NCBI GenBank assembly: GCA_964350895.1
Contig: CAYGMG010000006.1
Coordinates: 1 to 58,524, forward strand
DNA length: 58,524 nt
DNA from: Pseudomarimonas sp964350895
GTDB taxonomy: Bacteria > Pseudomonadota > Gammaproteobacteria > Xanthomonadales > Xanthomonadaceae
Reading direction: 5' to 3'
Position 1 is the stretch's first letter; each line of letters begins with the position of its first letter. The notes under the pieces are model-generated. The model did no database searches, was not told where the DNA came from, and was given only the letters and a program-made list of their open reading frames with translations. Positions 31,778 through 43,900 of the stretch are shown piece by piece. Both the position numbers and the translations under genes were made by a program.

Positions 31778-32920
31778 ATGCACATCGCGCAGCCATCCTG
31801 GCGACTTTCCAGCTTCTACTTCTGGTACTACGCCGCGGTCGGGGCGCTGTCGCCGTACTTCGGCCGCTGGGTGGTGGAGAGCGGGCACGGGGCGCTGGCG
31901 GCAAGCATGGTGATGGCGCTGTGGTACGCCACCCGGGTGCTGGCGCCGCCGCTGTGGTCCTGGGGTTGTGGCCGGGCGGCCGAGCCGCTGCACTGGCTGC
32001 GCGCCGGGGCCTGGGCCAGCGCGGCGGGCTTCAGTGGCTTTCTTCTGTTCGACTCGCTGACCGGCCTGCTGCTGACCATGGCGGTGTTCAGCTTCTTCGC
32101 CAACGCGATCATGCCGCAGTTCGAGGCCCTGGCCCTGGCCCGCCTGGACAACCAGCGCGAACGCTATGCACGGGTGCGGGTCTGGGGCTCGGTCGGCTTC
32201 GTTTTGGTGGCATCCGGCTACGGGCCCTTGCTCGACTGGCTGGGCGGCGACTGGCTGCCGGCGCTGATGCTGCCCCTGCTGCTGCTGGTGGGCCTCAGCA
32301 CGCATCTGCTCAGCGGGCGGGCGCCGGTCGTGCTGCAGGCCGATACCGGGCCGTCGCTGCAACTGCGTGAGGTGCTGGCAAGGGCCGAAGTGCGCCGATT
32401 CCTGCTGGTTGCCTTTCTGATGCAGCTCAGCTTCGGTCCCTTCTACGTGTTCTATACGCTGCACCTTGGCCAGCATGGCCACGCCGGCCAGGCCATCGGC
32501 CTGCTCTGGGGCGCCGGCGTGCTGGCCGAGATCGGCATGTTCCTGGCCATGAGCCGGCTCTTCGGCAGCTGGTCGGCGCAGTCGGTGATCGCGCTCTGCG
32601 TTGGCGTCACCGCGCTGCGCTGGCTGATCGTCGCCAGCTTTCCTGGATCCTTCATGCTCATGTTGCTTGCGCAGCTGATCCACGCGCTCAGCTTTGGCGC
32701 CTTCCACGCCGCGACCATGCAGCGCATCGGCCAGTTCTTCCCCGGCCGCCTTGCCCAGCACGGACAGAGCCTGCTGTACGGATTCAGCTCCGGCCTCGGC
32801 GGCGTGCTCGGCGCCCTGCTTGCCGGCATCGCCTTCGACTGGCGCGGCGGGCTTTCGGCCTTCGCTATCAGCGCAGCGGTATGTGTGGTGGCGCTGCTGC
32901 TTGCGCTGCGGCGGGGCTGA
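31778..32920 (+). CDS. MFS transporter, MFS_1-like (HcaT/LacY-like) group
   Basis: A 380-residue transporter with about 12 helices. It begins WRLSSFYFWYYAAVGALSPYF, and has VRVWGSVGFVLVASGYGPLL at the end of the first half and FHAATMQRIGQFFPGRLAQHGQSLLYGF in the second half. These features are typical of the MFS_1-like family that includes the 3-phenylpropionate transporter HcaT. The substrate is unknown. It lies alone between two repeat-filled gaps, so it is likely monocistronic. The ATG at 31778 (MHIAQPSW) fits the family start. Confidence 0.87.
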   Translation: MHIAQPSWRLSSFYFWYYAAVGALSPYFGRWVVESGHGALAASMVMALWYATRVLAPPLWSWGCGRAAEPLHWLRAGAWASAAGFSGFLLFDSLTGLLLTMAVFSFFANAIMPQFEALALARLDNQRERYARVRVWGSVGFVLVASGYGPLLDWLGGDWLPALMLPLLLLVGLSTHLLSGRAPVVLQADTGPSLQLREVLARAEVRRFLLVAFLMQLSFGPFYVFYTLHLGQHGHAGQAIGLLWGAGVLAEIGMFLAMSRLFGSWSAQSVIALCVGVTALRWLIVASFPGSFMLMLLAQLIHALSFGAFHAATMQRIGQFFPGRLAQHGQSLLYGFSSGLGGVLGALLAGIAFDWRGGLSAFAISAAVCVVALLLALRRG

Positions 32921-32993
32921 CCGGCAGCCGGGGAATGCCTGCTCCCGGCGCATGTTTGCCGCTCGTCGAGGCCCCTCCATGGCGCCGGCTTTC

Positions 32994-33092
32994 TGTGGGA
33001 GCGGATCGTATCCGCGACCGCGACGCCTCGGCCTGGCCGCAGTCAGTGGCAAGCCTGTCGCGCTGCGGTCGCGGATTCGATCCGCTCCCACA
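32994..33092. repeat. Long intergenic palindrome, copy D
   Basis: Arms 32994-33021 and 33065-33092 pair with one mismatch (GATTCG in the right arm). The left flank GCTCGTCGAGGC...GCGCCGGCTTTC is shared with copy E. It fills much of the 375-bp gap between the MFS and M16 genes; I see no gene in the rest. Confidence 0.9.
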
Positions 33093-33295
33093 ACTGCTCG
33101 CTGGCCTGCTCTGCGAACGGCAAGAATGCGCATTGCCGCAGCCGTAGTCGGCCCGCCTTCACCCGTGCTTCATGACTCGGCCGCGATACCGGGCCTTATG
33201 GCACAGGGCGCTGAGACCCGGGTCGCTTAGCATCGGCCGCTTCGGCCGCAGCCGGGCTGCGCCGCCTTCTCCGCAATTCCTATCTGGAGCACGAC

Positions 33296-36127
33296 ATGAA
33301 GCCTCTGACCCGCGCCCTTGGCGCCAGCCTGCTGGCGCTTGGTATCTCGACCGCCTTGCAGGCCAAGACCGAGGTCAGCATCCCGGTCGAGTCGTTCACC
33401 CTGCCCAATGGCCTGACCGTGCTGGTCCACGAGGACCGCAAGGCGCCGATCGTTGCGGTGAACCTCTGGTACCACGTCGGCTCCAAGGACGAGCAGCCGG
33501 GCAAGACCGGCTTCGCCCATCTTTTCGAGCACCTGATGTTCCAGGGCTCGGAGAACTTCAAGGGCGAGTTCTTCGAGCCGTTCGAAAAGGTCGGTGCCAC
33601 CGAGCAGAACGGCACCACCAATTTTGATCGCACCAACTACTTCCAGAATGTGCCGACCACGGCCGTCGACATGGCGCTGTGGATGGAGTCGGATCGCATG
33701 GGCCACCTGCTTGGCGCGATCGACCAGGGCCTGCTCGACGAGCAGCGCGGTGTGGTGCAGAACGAGAAGCGTCAGGGCGAGAACCAGCCCTACGGCCGCC
33801 GCGTGTTCACCGAGCTGTTCCGCAACCTGTATCCCGAAGGCCATCCCTACAGCTGGCCGGTGATCGGGCTGATGGAGGATCTGGACGCCGCCAGCCTGGA
33901 CGACGTCAGGCAGTGGTTCCGCACCTGGTACGGCCCGAACAACGCGGTGCTGGTGCTGGCTGGCGACATCGATGTGCAGACCGCCAAGGCCAAGGTCACC
34001 CGCTACTTTGGCGACATTCCGGCCTCGGCCAGCGTGCCGCGGCTGCCGACGATGATTCCCGAGCGCAGCGAGCGAACCCGCCAGGTGCTCGGCGACCGGG
34101 TCCCGCAGACCCGCATCTACCGCGCCTGGAACACTGCGCAGACCGGCAGCCAGGAGGCCACCCGGCTTGATCTGGTTGCGCAGATCCTCGGCGGCGGCAA
34201 GAGCTCGCGGCTGTCCGAGCGGCTGGTGCTCAAGGAGAAGCTGGCCGACAACGTCAATGTCTTCCAGTGGTCGAACCAGCTGTCCGGCAACTTCATGATC
34301 ATCACCACGATCAAGGAGGGCGTCGACGTCGCCAAGGTCGAGAAGATCCTCGACGAGGAGATCGCCCGCTTCCGCCAGGACGGGCCCACCGCCGAGGAGC
34401 TGGAGCAGGCGCGCACGGTGATCAAGGCCGGCTTCCTGCGCGGCATCGAGCGGGTCGGCGGCTTCGGCGGCAAGTCCGACGTGCTGGCCAGCTGTCAGGT
34501 GTTCACCAGCAAGCCCGATTGCTTCGAGGACGAGCTGGCGACCATGCAGGCGGCAACGCCCGCCGTGCTGACCAGCAGCGCCAAGCAGTGGCTGGGCGGT
34601 GGCGACCACACCCTGATCATCCAGCCCGCCGAAGAAGCGCTGGGCGCTCAGCCTGAAAAGCCCTTCCCGACCCGCAGCGAGGACACCGGCAGCGAGCGTC
34701 TGCTGACCCCGGATCCGAAGTTCAGCGTGGTCAAGAGCGATGTCGACCGCAGCGCCGGTGTGCCGGTGACCGAGAGCTTCCCGGACCTGAGCTTCCCGGA
34801 CCTGCAGCGGGCCACCCTGTCCAACGGCATCCCGGTCGTGCTCGCCGAGCGCCATGAGGTGCCGGTGGTGCAGCTGAACATGGAGTTCCGCGGCGGCTAT
34901 GCGGCCGATGTCGGGCGCAAGCTCGGCACCTCCAGCTTCACCATGTCGATGCTCGACGAGGGCGCCGGCGCGTACGACGCGATCGGTCTGTCGCGGCGCG
35001 CTGACTCGCTGGGCATGCAATACGGCAGCGGCGCCGATCTCGACGGCGCCGAGGTCTATGTCTCGGCACTCAAGGAAAACCTCGGCCCCTCGCTCGATCT
35101 GTTCGCCGACATGGTGCGCCGACCGACCTTCCCGGAGTCCGAGATCGACCGCGTCCGCGCGACCTGGATCGCCGGCATCAAGCAGGAGAAGACCCGACCC
35201 AACTCGCTGGCCCTGCGTCTGCTGCCGCCCCTGCTGTACGGGGACGGCCACAGCTACGCGATGCCTTTCTCCGGCAGCGGCACTGAGGCGTCAATCGGCG
35301 CGCTGACCCGCGACGAGCTGGTCGACTTCCACGCCGACTTCATCCGCCCGGACAACGCCACCCTGGTGATCGTTGGCGACACCACGCTGAAGGAGATCAT
35401 TCCGCTGCTGGAGCAGCGCCTTGCCGACTGGAAGGCCCCGGCCGAAAAGCTGGAGGTGCCGGAGATCGCCAAGGTCGCCGTGCCAACGGCCAGCCGTGTG
35501 TACCTGGTCGACCAGCCCGGCGCCACCCAGGCCAACATCTTCGTTGGCCAGCTGGTGCCCTCGACCAAGGCCGACACGGCGCTCGACTTCGACATCGCCA
35601 ACGGCGTGCTCGGCGGTGAGTTCAGCTCGCGTCTGAACATGAAGCTTCGTGAGGAGAAGCAGTGGGCCTATGGTTCCTACAGCTTCACCCAGGGCGCGCT
35701 GGGCCAGCGCCCGTGGGTGGCCTTCGCGCCGGTGCAGACCGACAAGACGGTGGAGTCACTCGCCGAGCTGAAGAGCGTGATCAGCGGCTTTGCCAGCGGC
35801 AGTGCCGCGATCGAAGCCGCCGAGGCGGACAAGATCAAGCTCAGCAACGTGCGCTCGCTGCCCGGGGCCTATGAAACCGCGGGCTCGGTGATGAACCAGA
35901 TCGGCAGCATCCTGCGCTACGAGCGCCCCGACAACTATGTCGAGGTCTACAAACAGCGCACCGAAAGCCTGTCGCTGGAAGCGGTGCGCGCGGCGGCGGC
36001 GACGATCCGTCCCGAGGCCCTGACCTGGGTCGTGGTCGGCGACCTCAAGACCATCGAGCAGCCGATCCGCGAGCTCGGCCTTGGCAGCGTGACCATCATG
36101 GATAGCGACGGCAAGCCGGCCGGCTGA
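33296..36127 (+). CDS. Secreted M16 family (pitrilysin-like) zinc metallopeptidase
   Basis: A 943-residue protein with a signal peptide ending LQAKT. The inverted zinc motif is H75-L-F-E78-H79 in GFAHLFEHLMFQG, and the distal ligand is E157 in VVQNEKRQ, so the N-terminal half is catalytic. The second half (~490 onward, FPDLQRATLSNGIPVVLAER) repeats the fold without the zinc motif, and contains the R/Y region REEKQWAYGSYSF that closes the substrate chamber. Such enzymes cut short peptides in the periplasm. The gene has its own upstream region and GGAG before the ATG at 33296. Confidence 0.95.
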   Translation: MKPLTRALGASLLALGISTALQAKTEVSIPVESFTLPNGLTVLVHEDRKAPIVAVNLWYHVGSKDEQPGKTGFAHLFEHLMFQGSENFKGEFFEPFEKVGATEQNGTTNFDRTNYFQNVPTTAVDMALWMESDRMGHLLGAIDQGLLDEQRGVVQNEKRQGENQPYGRRVFTELFRNLYPEGHPYSWPVIGLMEDLDAASLDDVRQWFRTWYGPNNAVLVLAGDIDVQTAKAKVTRYFGDIPASASVPRLPTMIPERSERTRQVLGDRVPQTRIYRAWNTAQTGSQEATRLDLVAQILGGGKSSRLSERLVLKEKLADNVNVFQWSNQLSGNFMIITTIKEGVDVAKVEKILDEEIARFRQDGPTAEELEQARTVIKAGFLRGIERVGGFGGKSDVLASCQVFTSKPDCFEDELATMQAATPAVLTSSAKQWLGGGDHTLIIQPAEEALGAQPEKPFPTRSEDTGSERLLTPDPKFSVVKSDVDRSAGVPVTESFPDLSFPDLQRATLSNGIPVVLAERHEVPVVQLNMEFRGGYAADVGRKLGTSSFTMSMLDEGAGAYDAIGLSRRADSLGMQYGSGADLDGAEVYVSALKENLGPSLDLFADMVRRPTFPESEIDRVRATWIAGIKQEKTRPNSLALRLLPPLLYGDGHSYAMPFSGSGTEASIGALTRDELVDFHADFIRPDNATLVIVGDTTLKEIIPLLEQRLADWKAPAEKLEVPEIAKVAVPTASRVYLVDQPGATQANIFVGQLVPSTKADTALDFDIANGVLGGEFSSRLNMKLREEKQWAYGSYSFTQGALGQRPWVAFAPVQTDKTVESLAELKSVISGFASGSAAIEAAEADKIKLSNVRSLPGAYETAGSVMNQIGSILRYERPDNYVEVYKQRTESLSLEAVRAAAATIRPEALTWVVVGDLKTIEQPIRELGLGSVTIMDSDGKPAG

Positions 36128-36148
36128 GCGGCTTGCCTGCAGCCTCTC

Positions 36149-36170
36149 GCGGCCCGGCGCCACGGGCCGC
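36149..36170 (+). terminator. Hairpin after the M16 gene
   Basis: A 7-bp GC stem (36149-36155 with 36164-36170) with an 8-nt loop starts about 22 nt after the M16 stop. No U-tract follows, so termination is only possible. Confidence 0.35.
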
Positions 36171-36215
36171 GGGGCGTGACACAATCCGCGGCAGGCATGG
36201 CAGGTGGGAGCCTTC

Positions 36216-38102
36216 GTGGGCAGTGATACCAGTTCCAGCAACAACAGCTCGATCCTGCTGGCGCCGATCGCGGCGCTGGCCGAGGACGACCCCGGCTTTG
36301 CCGCGCGACTGCGCAATGCGTTGGGCATCACCGACCTCGGGCTTGCCTGCCACGCCGGCCTCGATCCGGCGCGCCTGGCCCTGCTGCTGGAGACCACGCG
36401 CAGTCATCTGGGCGGCGCCGGCTCGGCCCTGCAGCTGGCCCATGGCATGCCGCTGCAGTCACTCGGCCGGCTCGGCCTGTTTCTGCTCGCAGCTCAGGAC
36501 CTGCGTGAGCTGCTGATCGACCTGCACCGCTACTGGCCCCTGATCCAGCTCGGCGAGACCCGGCTGGAGATCGGTATCGGCGAGCAGCAGGTGGCACTGG
36601 GCTTTGCTGGCCCGGTGGGTCGCGTTGCCACCCGCCAGTTCGCCGAGGATCTGACCCTGGCTGCCCTGCTGCGCCTGTTGCGCCAGTCGCTTGGCGATGT
36701 GCTCGACGGTGCGGTGATCCGCTGTCCCGCGGGTGAGGATCCGGCGCCCGAGTGGAACGACCTGTTCGGGGTCGGCGTGGAGTCGGTCGGGCAACGGTTG
36801 GTGCTGGTGCTGCCGGCCGCCGCGCTCGATCGTCCCGCGCGCAGCCAGCAGCCGGCGCTGCGCGACACCTTGCGCGGTGAGCTGGAGCTGGCCTTGGCCC
36901 GTCGCGGTGAAGCCAGCAGCGCGTCGCGCAGGGTGCTTCAGGTACTTGCCGAACAGGGCGCCGCAGCCAGTCTTGATCCGGCCCTGGTCGCCGCCGAGCT
37001 CGGTCTGTCGGCCGTTGCGCTGGCCAACCAGCTGCGACTTGAGGGTAGCGACTTCGAGTCCCTGCTCGACAGCGTGCGCCGCGAGCGCCTGCTGCAGGAG
37101 CTGCTCGGCAGCGACACGCCGCTGGACGAGATCGCCGGCCGGCTCGGCTTCGGCAGCGTCGACCTGATGTCCCGGCAGTGCCAGCGCTGGTTCCAGTGCA
37201 CGCCGACCCAACTGCGCGCCGATGCGCTGGCGGCGGGTTTCGATGCCCGTCGCGGCAGCGCGCAGGAGATCGAGCAGCTGCCCCCTGCGCCGCAGACCTG
37301 TCGCGCCCTGATCGCCCTGCGCTACATGGAGGGCGCCTCGATCGACGACGTGGTCGAAGTGGTCGCCACCGATCCGGCGCTCTCGGCCAAGATTCTCGGC
37401 CTTGCCAGCAGCGCCTTCTATGGCGCGCGGCGGGTGCGCGACCTGAAGGACGCCATCGGCCGGGTGCTCGGGCTGAACGAGCTGATCCGTGTCGCCAGCG
37501 TGCTGGTCGCGCGGCAGAGTCTGCAGCCGCGCGACTGTCCTGAGTTCAGCCTGCTCGGCTTCTGGACCCGGGCCCTTGCCACCGGCCACGCGCTGGCCGA
37601 GCTGCTGCGCGACGCGCGGCCGGCGGTCGATGGCGAGGAGCTGCGCCTGCTGGGCCTGTTCCATGAACTTGGCCTGCAGGTGCTGGCCCAGCGCGCAGGC
37701 CCGCAGCTGTCGAATCTGCTTCGTGAGGTCGATCCGCATCTTGACGAGGCCGCGCTGCGCCGCGAGGAGCTGCGCCGGCTCGGCACCACCCGACACATCA
37801 CCGGTTCGCTGCTGCTCGCCCACTGGGGCCTGCCCAGCGACACCGTGCGTGCGCTGCGCCAGCTCGATCACCTGCTCTACGATCCGCTGGCCGAGTCGCC
37901 GCTGCCGCTGCGCGTGCTGGCCGTGCTCAGCCGCACCTTCCGCCTGCGCTTTGCCGGCCTGCCGGCGGAGCACGAGCTGCTGGCGCTGGCCGGGCTGCTG
38001 CAGCGTGCCGGGGTCGATGCAGCGCCCGAGCAGATCGGTGTGCAGCTCGACGAAATCCTCGAGCTGCGCCAGCAGCAGGCCGAGGCCCTGCTCGCCGGTT
38101 GA
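36216..38102 (+). CDS. AraC-type regulator fused to an HDOD domain
   Basis: A 628-residue protein. Residues ~20-205 match the arabinose-binding-like sensor of AraC regulators (LAPIAALAEDD, LQLAHGMPLQSLGRLGLFLL, WNDLFGVGVESVGQRLVLVL). Residues ~240-340 are a two-unit AraC DNA-binding domain (VAAELGLSAVALANQLRLEG, LDEIAGRLGFGSVDLMSRQCQRWF). The rest is an HDOD domain (VVEVVATDPALSAKILGLAS, DLKDAIGRVLGLNELIRVAS, LLGLFHELGLQVLA), a non-enzymatic relative of HD phosphohydrolases used in signalling. I know of no common family with this combination. The GTG at 36216 has GGGAG just upstream; a GTG at 36204 is the alternative. The cyclic-nucleotide-binding gene follows after 69 bp. Confidence 0.83.
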   Translation: MGSDTSSSNNSSILLAPIAALAEDDPGFAARLRNALGITDLGLACHAGLDPARLALLLETTRSHLGGAGSALQLAHGMPLQSLGRLGLFLLAAQDLRELLIDLHRYWPLIQLGETRLEIGIGEQQVALGFAGPVGRVATRQFAEDLTLAALLRLLRQSLGDVLDGAVIRCPAGEDPAPEWNDLFGVGVESVGQRLVLVLPAAALDRPARSQQPALRDTLRGELELALARRGEASSASRRVLQVLAEQGAAASLDPALVAAELGLSAVALANQLRLEGSDFESLLDSVRRERLLQELLGSDTPLDEIAGRLGFGSVDLMSRQCQRWFQCTPTQLRADALAAGFDARRGSAQEIEQLPPAPQTCRALIALRYMEGASIDDVVEVVATDPALSAKILGLASSAFYGARRVRDLKDAIGRVLGLNELIRVASVLVARQSLQPRDCPEFSLLGFWTRALATGHALAELLRDARPAVDGEELRLLGLFHELGLQVLAQRAGPQLSNLLREVDPHLDEAALRREELRRLGTTRHITGSLLLAHWGLPSDTVRALRQLDHLLYDPLAESPLPLRVLAVLSRTFRLRFAGLPAEHELLALAGLLQRAGVDAAPEQIGVQLDEILELRQQQAEALLAG

Positions 38103-38171
38103 GCGCGGGATGCGTTGCAAGCAGGCGCGCTGCGGCTAGACTGGCCGGCAAACCACTGGGGGCAGCGCTGC

Positions 38172-39233
38172 ATGACCATCGAATCGGCCGACCTGGCCAA
38201 GCTGTATCCGCTCGACAGCCTGCGCCCGGAAACCCGCGAGCAGCTGGCCGGCGAGGCGGCGGTGAACGAGTACCTCAAGGGTGAGGAGCTGTTCCGCGCC
38301 GGCGACATCGACGGTGACACCTTCTACGTGCTCGAGGGCATCGTCGAGGGTGCCTATCCGGATGGTCGCAGCAAGCAGTTCAATGCCAGCTCGTTGCAGG
38401 GACGTTACGCCATCGGCGACTCGCAGCCGCGCCGTTTCACTGCCCGGGTGACATCCCCCAGCGCCCGCGTGCTGCGCATGGATCGTCGCTACACCGAGAA
38501 GGTCATTGCCTGGGACCAGCTCTCGCGCAGCGAGAACTTCAAGCACTTCGATTCCAGCCCGGAGGGCAACCGCTGGGTGTTCCGCCTGCTGCAGAGTCGC
38601 GCCTTCCACAAGCTGCCGACCGGCAACATCGAGCGCATGTTCCAAAGCTTCGAGGAGATCAGCGTGCGCGCCGGCGAGGCGGTGATCCGCGAGGGGGACA
38701 GCGGCGACTACTTCTACGTGATCAAGGACGGCGCTTCGTCGGTATCGAAGTTTCTCGACGGTGCCGAGACCGTGGTCGCCTATCTGGTCCGCGGTGACTG
38801 CTTCGGCGAGGACGCCCTGCTGTCCAACACCAGCCGCAATGCGACGGTGAAGATGATGCAGGACGGCCGGCTGATGCGCCTGGCGCGCAAGGCTTTCGAA
38901 GAAGTGCTGAAGCCGCCGGTGGTGGAATGGCTCAGCCCCGGCCAGGCCTCGATCCTGGCCCGCCAGGGCGCCGTGGTGGTCGACGTGCGGCTGCCTGCCG
39001 AACACGCCCAGCGGGCGATCAAGGATTCGTTGAACATCCCGCTGTCGATCCTCCGCGAGGAGGCCGCCGAGCGCTACGACCGGCGGCAGAAGTTTGTCGT
39101 CTACTGCAACACCGGCGAGCGCAGCGCGGCGGCCGCCTTCATCCTGACCCGGCTCGGCTACACCGATGTCTATGCCCTGCAGGGCGGGCTGTCGGGAATG
39201 CTCAAGCAGCAGGAAAAGGTCGCCAACGCCTGA
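38172..39233 (+). CDS. Double cyclic-nucleotide-binding-like domain plus rhodanese
   Basis: A 353-residue cytoplasmic protein. Two cNMP-binding-type barrels are visible: residues ~10-110 (LFRAGDIDGDTFYVLEGIVE) and ~150-255 (VIREGDSGDYFYVIKDGASS, VRGDCFGEDALLSNTSRNAT). In the second, FGEDALL and RNATV resemble the phosphate-binding cassette. Residues ~270-345 are a rhodanese with the active loop C312-N-T-G-E-R317 (CX4R). The family probably links a nucleotide or other ligand signal to sulfur transfer; the partner is unknown. With a class III cyclase in the same window, a cNMP link is tempting but unproven. The ATG at 38172 gives the normal N-terminus. Confidence 0.88.
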   Translation: MTIESADLAKLYPLDSLRPETREQLAGEAAVNEYLKGEELFRAGDIDGDTFYVLEGIVEGAYPDGRSKQFNASSLQGRYAIGDSQPRRFTARVTSPSARVLRMDRRYTEKVIAWDQLSRSENFKHFDSSPEGNRWVFRLLQSRAFHKLPTGNIERMFQSFEEISVRAGEAVIREGDSGDYFYVIKDGASSVSKFLDGAETVVAYLVRGDCFGEDALLSNTSRNATVKMMQDGRLMRLARKAFEEVLKPPVVEWLSPGQASILARQGAVVVDVRLPAEHAQRAIKDSLNIPLSILREEAAERYDRRQKFVVYCNTGERSAAAAFILTRLGYTDVYALQGGLSGMLKQQEKVANA

Positions 39234-39244
39234 CCCCGGCTGCG

Positions 39245-39275
39245 GCCGGGCAGCGCCTTGCAGGGCGCGCCCGGC
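39245..39275. terminator. Long hairpin between convergent genes
   Basis: Two stacked stems, 39245-39251 with 39269-39275 (7 bp) and 39253-39257 with 39264-39268 (5 bp), form one hairpin between the rhodanese stop and the AAA ATPase stop. It could terminate both transcripts, though no U-tract is present on either side. Confidence 0.45.
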
Positions 39276-39320
39276 GTATCCGCAATGCTCGGGTGGAGCG
39301 ATGTGTTATCGGGCGCCGGC

Positions 39321-40799
<1,479 letters not shown>

Positions 40800-40991
40800 G
40801 CAGCAAGTGTCCCATGCGATGACAGTCCGGCGCAGCGCCGGTGTCTCCCGCGACGCTGGACCGGGGATGAACGTGACGGCGGGCCGTTGTGGACTATCAT
40901 CGGGCCACAAGGTTGCTTGTGCCGAACTGGTCGCTCCGCGTTGCGGCCATTGCGCAAGACGCCTGCTTCTTCGCAGAACGAGGACGACCCC

Positions 40992-43900
40992 ATGTTTGCG
41001 CGCGCCGCCCTGCTGGCCTTGCTGGCCTGTCTTACTTCCCTTCCGGCCGCTGCCGGCGATGACCCCGCCGAGCTGGCCCAGGCCTTCGAGAATGCCGAGC
41101 AGCTGAGCTTCCCGCCGCTGGCCCTGGACAAGCTGGCCGCCGAGGATGCGATCACCGACAAGATCAGCGGCCGGCCGTGGCGCATCGCGGTGGCCCACGA
41201 GGTCGGGCTCAAGTCCGCAGCGGCGGGCACCTGGACCCGCGACGAGGCTGGGCGCTGGCGCTGGGAGTTGGCAATCAAGGCCGCCGATGCCGCCCACCTT
41301 AGCTTTGGCTTTGACCGCTTCGAGCTGCCCAAGGGCGCCGTTCTGGAGATCCACGCGATCGGCGCAGACGACCGGCTCGGCCCGTACAGCGCCGCGGACC
41401 GGCTCGACCACGGCCAGCTCTGGACCCCGGTGCTGATGGCCGACAAGGCCCTGCTGCGGGTCACCCTGGCGCCTGGGGCCTCGCCCCAGCTGGACCTGTC
41501 CCTGCAGCAGATCGCCCACGGCTATCGCGGCTTCGGCAGCGTCTCCAAGGCCTGCAAGTCCGGCTCGTGCAATACCGACGTAGCCTGCCTTGCCAGCAGT
41601 GATGCCTGGAACCAGCCGCGGCGCGCCGCAGGCGCCATCGTGGTCGGCGGCACCGGGCTGTGTTCCGGCGCCTTGATCAACAACACCGCCAACGACCAGC
41701 GCATGCTGTTCGCCACCGCCACCCACTGCGGGGCCACCTCGCAGTCGGTCGCCGCCACCTCGGTGGTTTACTGGCGCTATGAATCCTCCAGCTGCCGGAT
41801 CCCCGGCTCGGCGGCCAGCGGCCAGCCGCTGGCGCGGCCGTCCTCGCGCACCTCGCAGGGCCTGCGCTTCCTTGCCGCCACCAACAGCCCGTTCGATGGC
41901 GGCGGCGGCGCCGATACGCGCTCCGACTGGACCCTGATCGAGCTGGCCACGCCGCCGGCGGTGAACGACTTCGATCTGTACTGGGCCGGCTGGGACCGGC
42001 GCCAGCCGCCGCAGACCTGCAGCCCGCCGTCCAGCGATGCCGGAACCAGCGGCCTGTGCGCCTCGATTCACCATCCGCGCGGCCACGAAAAGCGCATCAC
42101 CTTCGTCGAGTCGCCCCTGCTGCTGGGCGACATCAGCCAGGCCAGCAATGTGCATTTCCGCGCCAACTGGGATCCGACCCCGCCGATCCTGGCCAATATG
42201 CTGCCGACCCCGAGCTCGATCCCGCCCAGCGTGACCGAGCCGGGCTCCTCGGGCTCGCCACTGTTCAATGCCGATCGCCGGCTGGTCGGCGTGCTCTCCG
42301 GCGGCGCCTCGTTCTGCGGAGTCAGTGCCGCCGGTCTTAACGATGAGTATGGTGGCCTGTTCCACGCCTGGGACGGTCTGGGTACTGCCGCCACCCGAAT
42401 GCGCGATTACCTTGACCCGCTGGGCACGGCGCCGCTGGCCATCGACGGCCGCGACTCCGCCGCGGGCCTGAGCCTTGCGCTGGACTCGCCGGCCTTCACC
42501 ACGCCGCCGGAAAGCGGCAGCGCTCTGACCCTTACCGCCACGGCCAGCGGCGGCAGCGCACCCTACAGCTACGACTGGGACGTCGATGGCGACGGCGCCT
42601 TCGAGCGTCGCGGCGTCGGGCCCAGCATCAGCATCAGCGTGCCGCGCCGGGTCAGCCTGCAGGTCAGCGTGCGTGCGCAGGACGCGCAGGGCACCAGCGG
42701 TGCCGCCTCGCGAACCCTCACCGTTCGCGGACCGCAGATCGTCGCCAGCAGCGCCGGCGCGCCGACCCAGCTGTGCGGAGACAACGACGCCAACATCGAT
42801 CCAGGCGAGCGCTGGAGCCTGCCGGTACGCCTGCAGAACGCGGGTGATGGCCTGCTCGCCTCCGGGCACGCCCTGTTCGCTGCCAATGCCGCGGCCGGCG
42901 GCGCGCTGGAGCTGGGCCCCAACACCTTCGGCTATGCCGGAACCGCCAATGCCGGCAGCTGCCCGTATGCCTTGGTCGATATCGCCAGCGGCGCCAATGC
43001 GGTGCCGGCGCTTGCCACATTCGATGCCGAAGGAAACGGCTTCGGTGACGACGATGATGCGCGCACCCGTGATCCGATCGCGCTCGGCGGCCAGGGTGTC
43101 CTGCTCTATGGCCAGCGCTACACCAGCGCGGTGATGTCGACCAATGGCTATGTGGCCTTCGACAACCGCGAGCTGGGCGGGCAGTTCCTCAACGATTGCA
43201 ATGGCAACTTCGACGATGGCTCGTTCGGCCCGCAGCTGCGCGTGCTGCATGACGACCTGGTGGTCGGCGACGGCAGCGGCGCCGGCCTGCGCTACCGCTA
43301 CTTCGCCAGCTGCCCGCGCGCGGCCGAAGTCGGCGGCGCTCAGGGCTGTCACGTGTTCCAGTGGAACGGCATGCAGCAGTGGAACGGTGGCCAGCCGAAC
43401 GGCAACTTCAGTTTCCAGGCCCTGGTCTACGAGCAGAGCGGCCAGGTGGTCTACCAATATCTGAGCGCCGACCCGCTGGCCGGCGGTTCGGCCACCTTGG
43501 GACTGGTCGATACGGCCGGCAACGACCCATTCAACTTTGCCTGCACCGCCAGCGGTAGCGTCGCCGCGCAGCGCAGCTATTGCGGCTACGCGCCGGATGC
43601 TCAGCCCGAACTCAGTCAGTCGATCGTATTGCCGCAGGCCGCGCAGTCGCTGGCCGGACTTGCCACCAGCCAGCAGCAGGTCGTCAACCTGCCCTTCGAG
43701 GTAGCCCGCGACGCTGCCTGCGGCAGCCCGATCATGGTCGACTACGTCGCCAGCAGCGATCCGCAACGGCACAGCTTCGCACTTAACACGGTGCTTGACA
43801 GCAGCGTGGCAGCCTCGTGCAACACGGTGACCAGCTGCCCGGCGCTGGCGGCACCGGTGGCCAGTCCGCGTCGCGGCCTGTACTTCAACGGCAGCCGCCC

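Noticed and set aside
31201..31785. Several open frames of 60-150 residues in the repeat region.
   Set aside because: They read through the palindromes and the duplicated hydrolase tail. Only the tail fragment is meaningful, as a pseudogene remnant.
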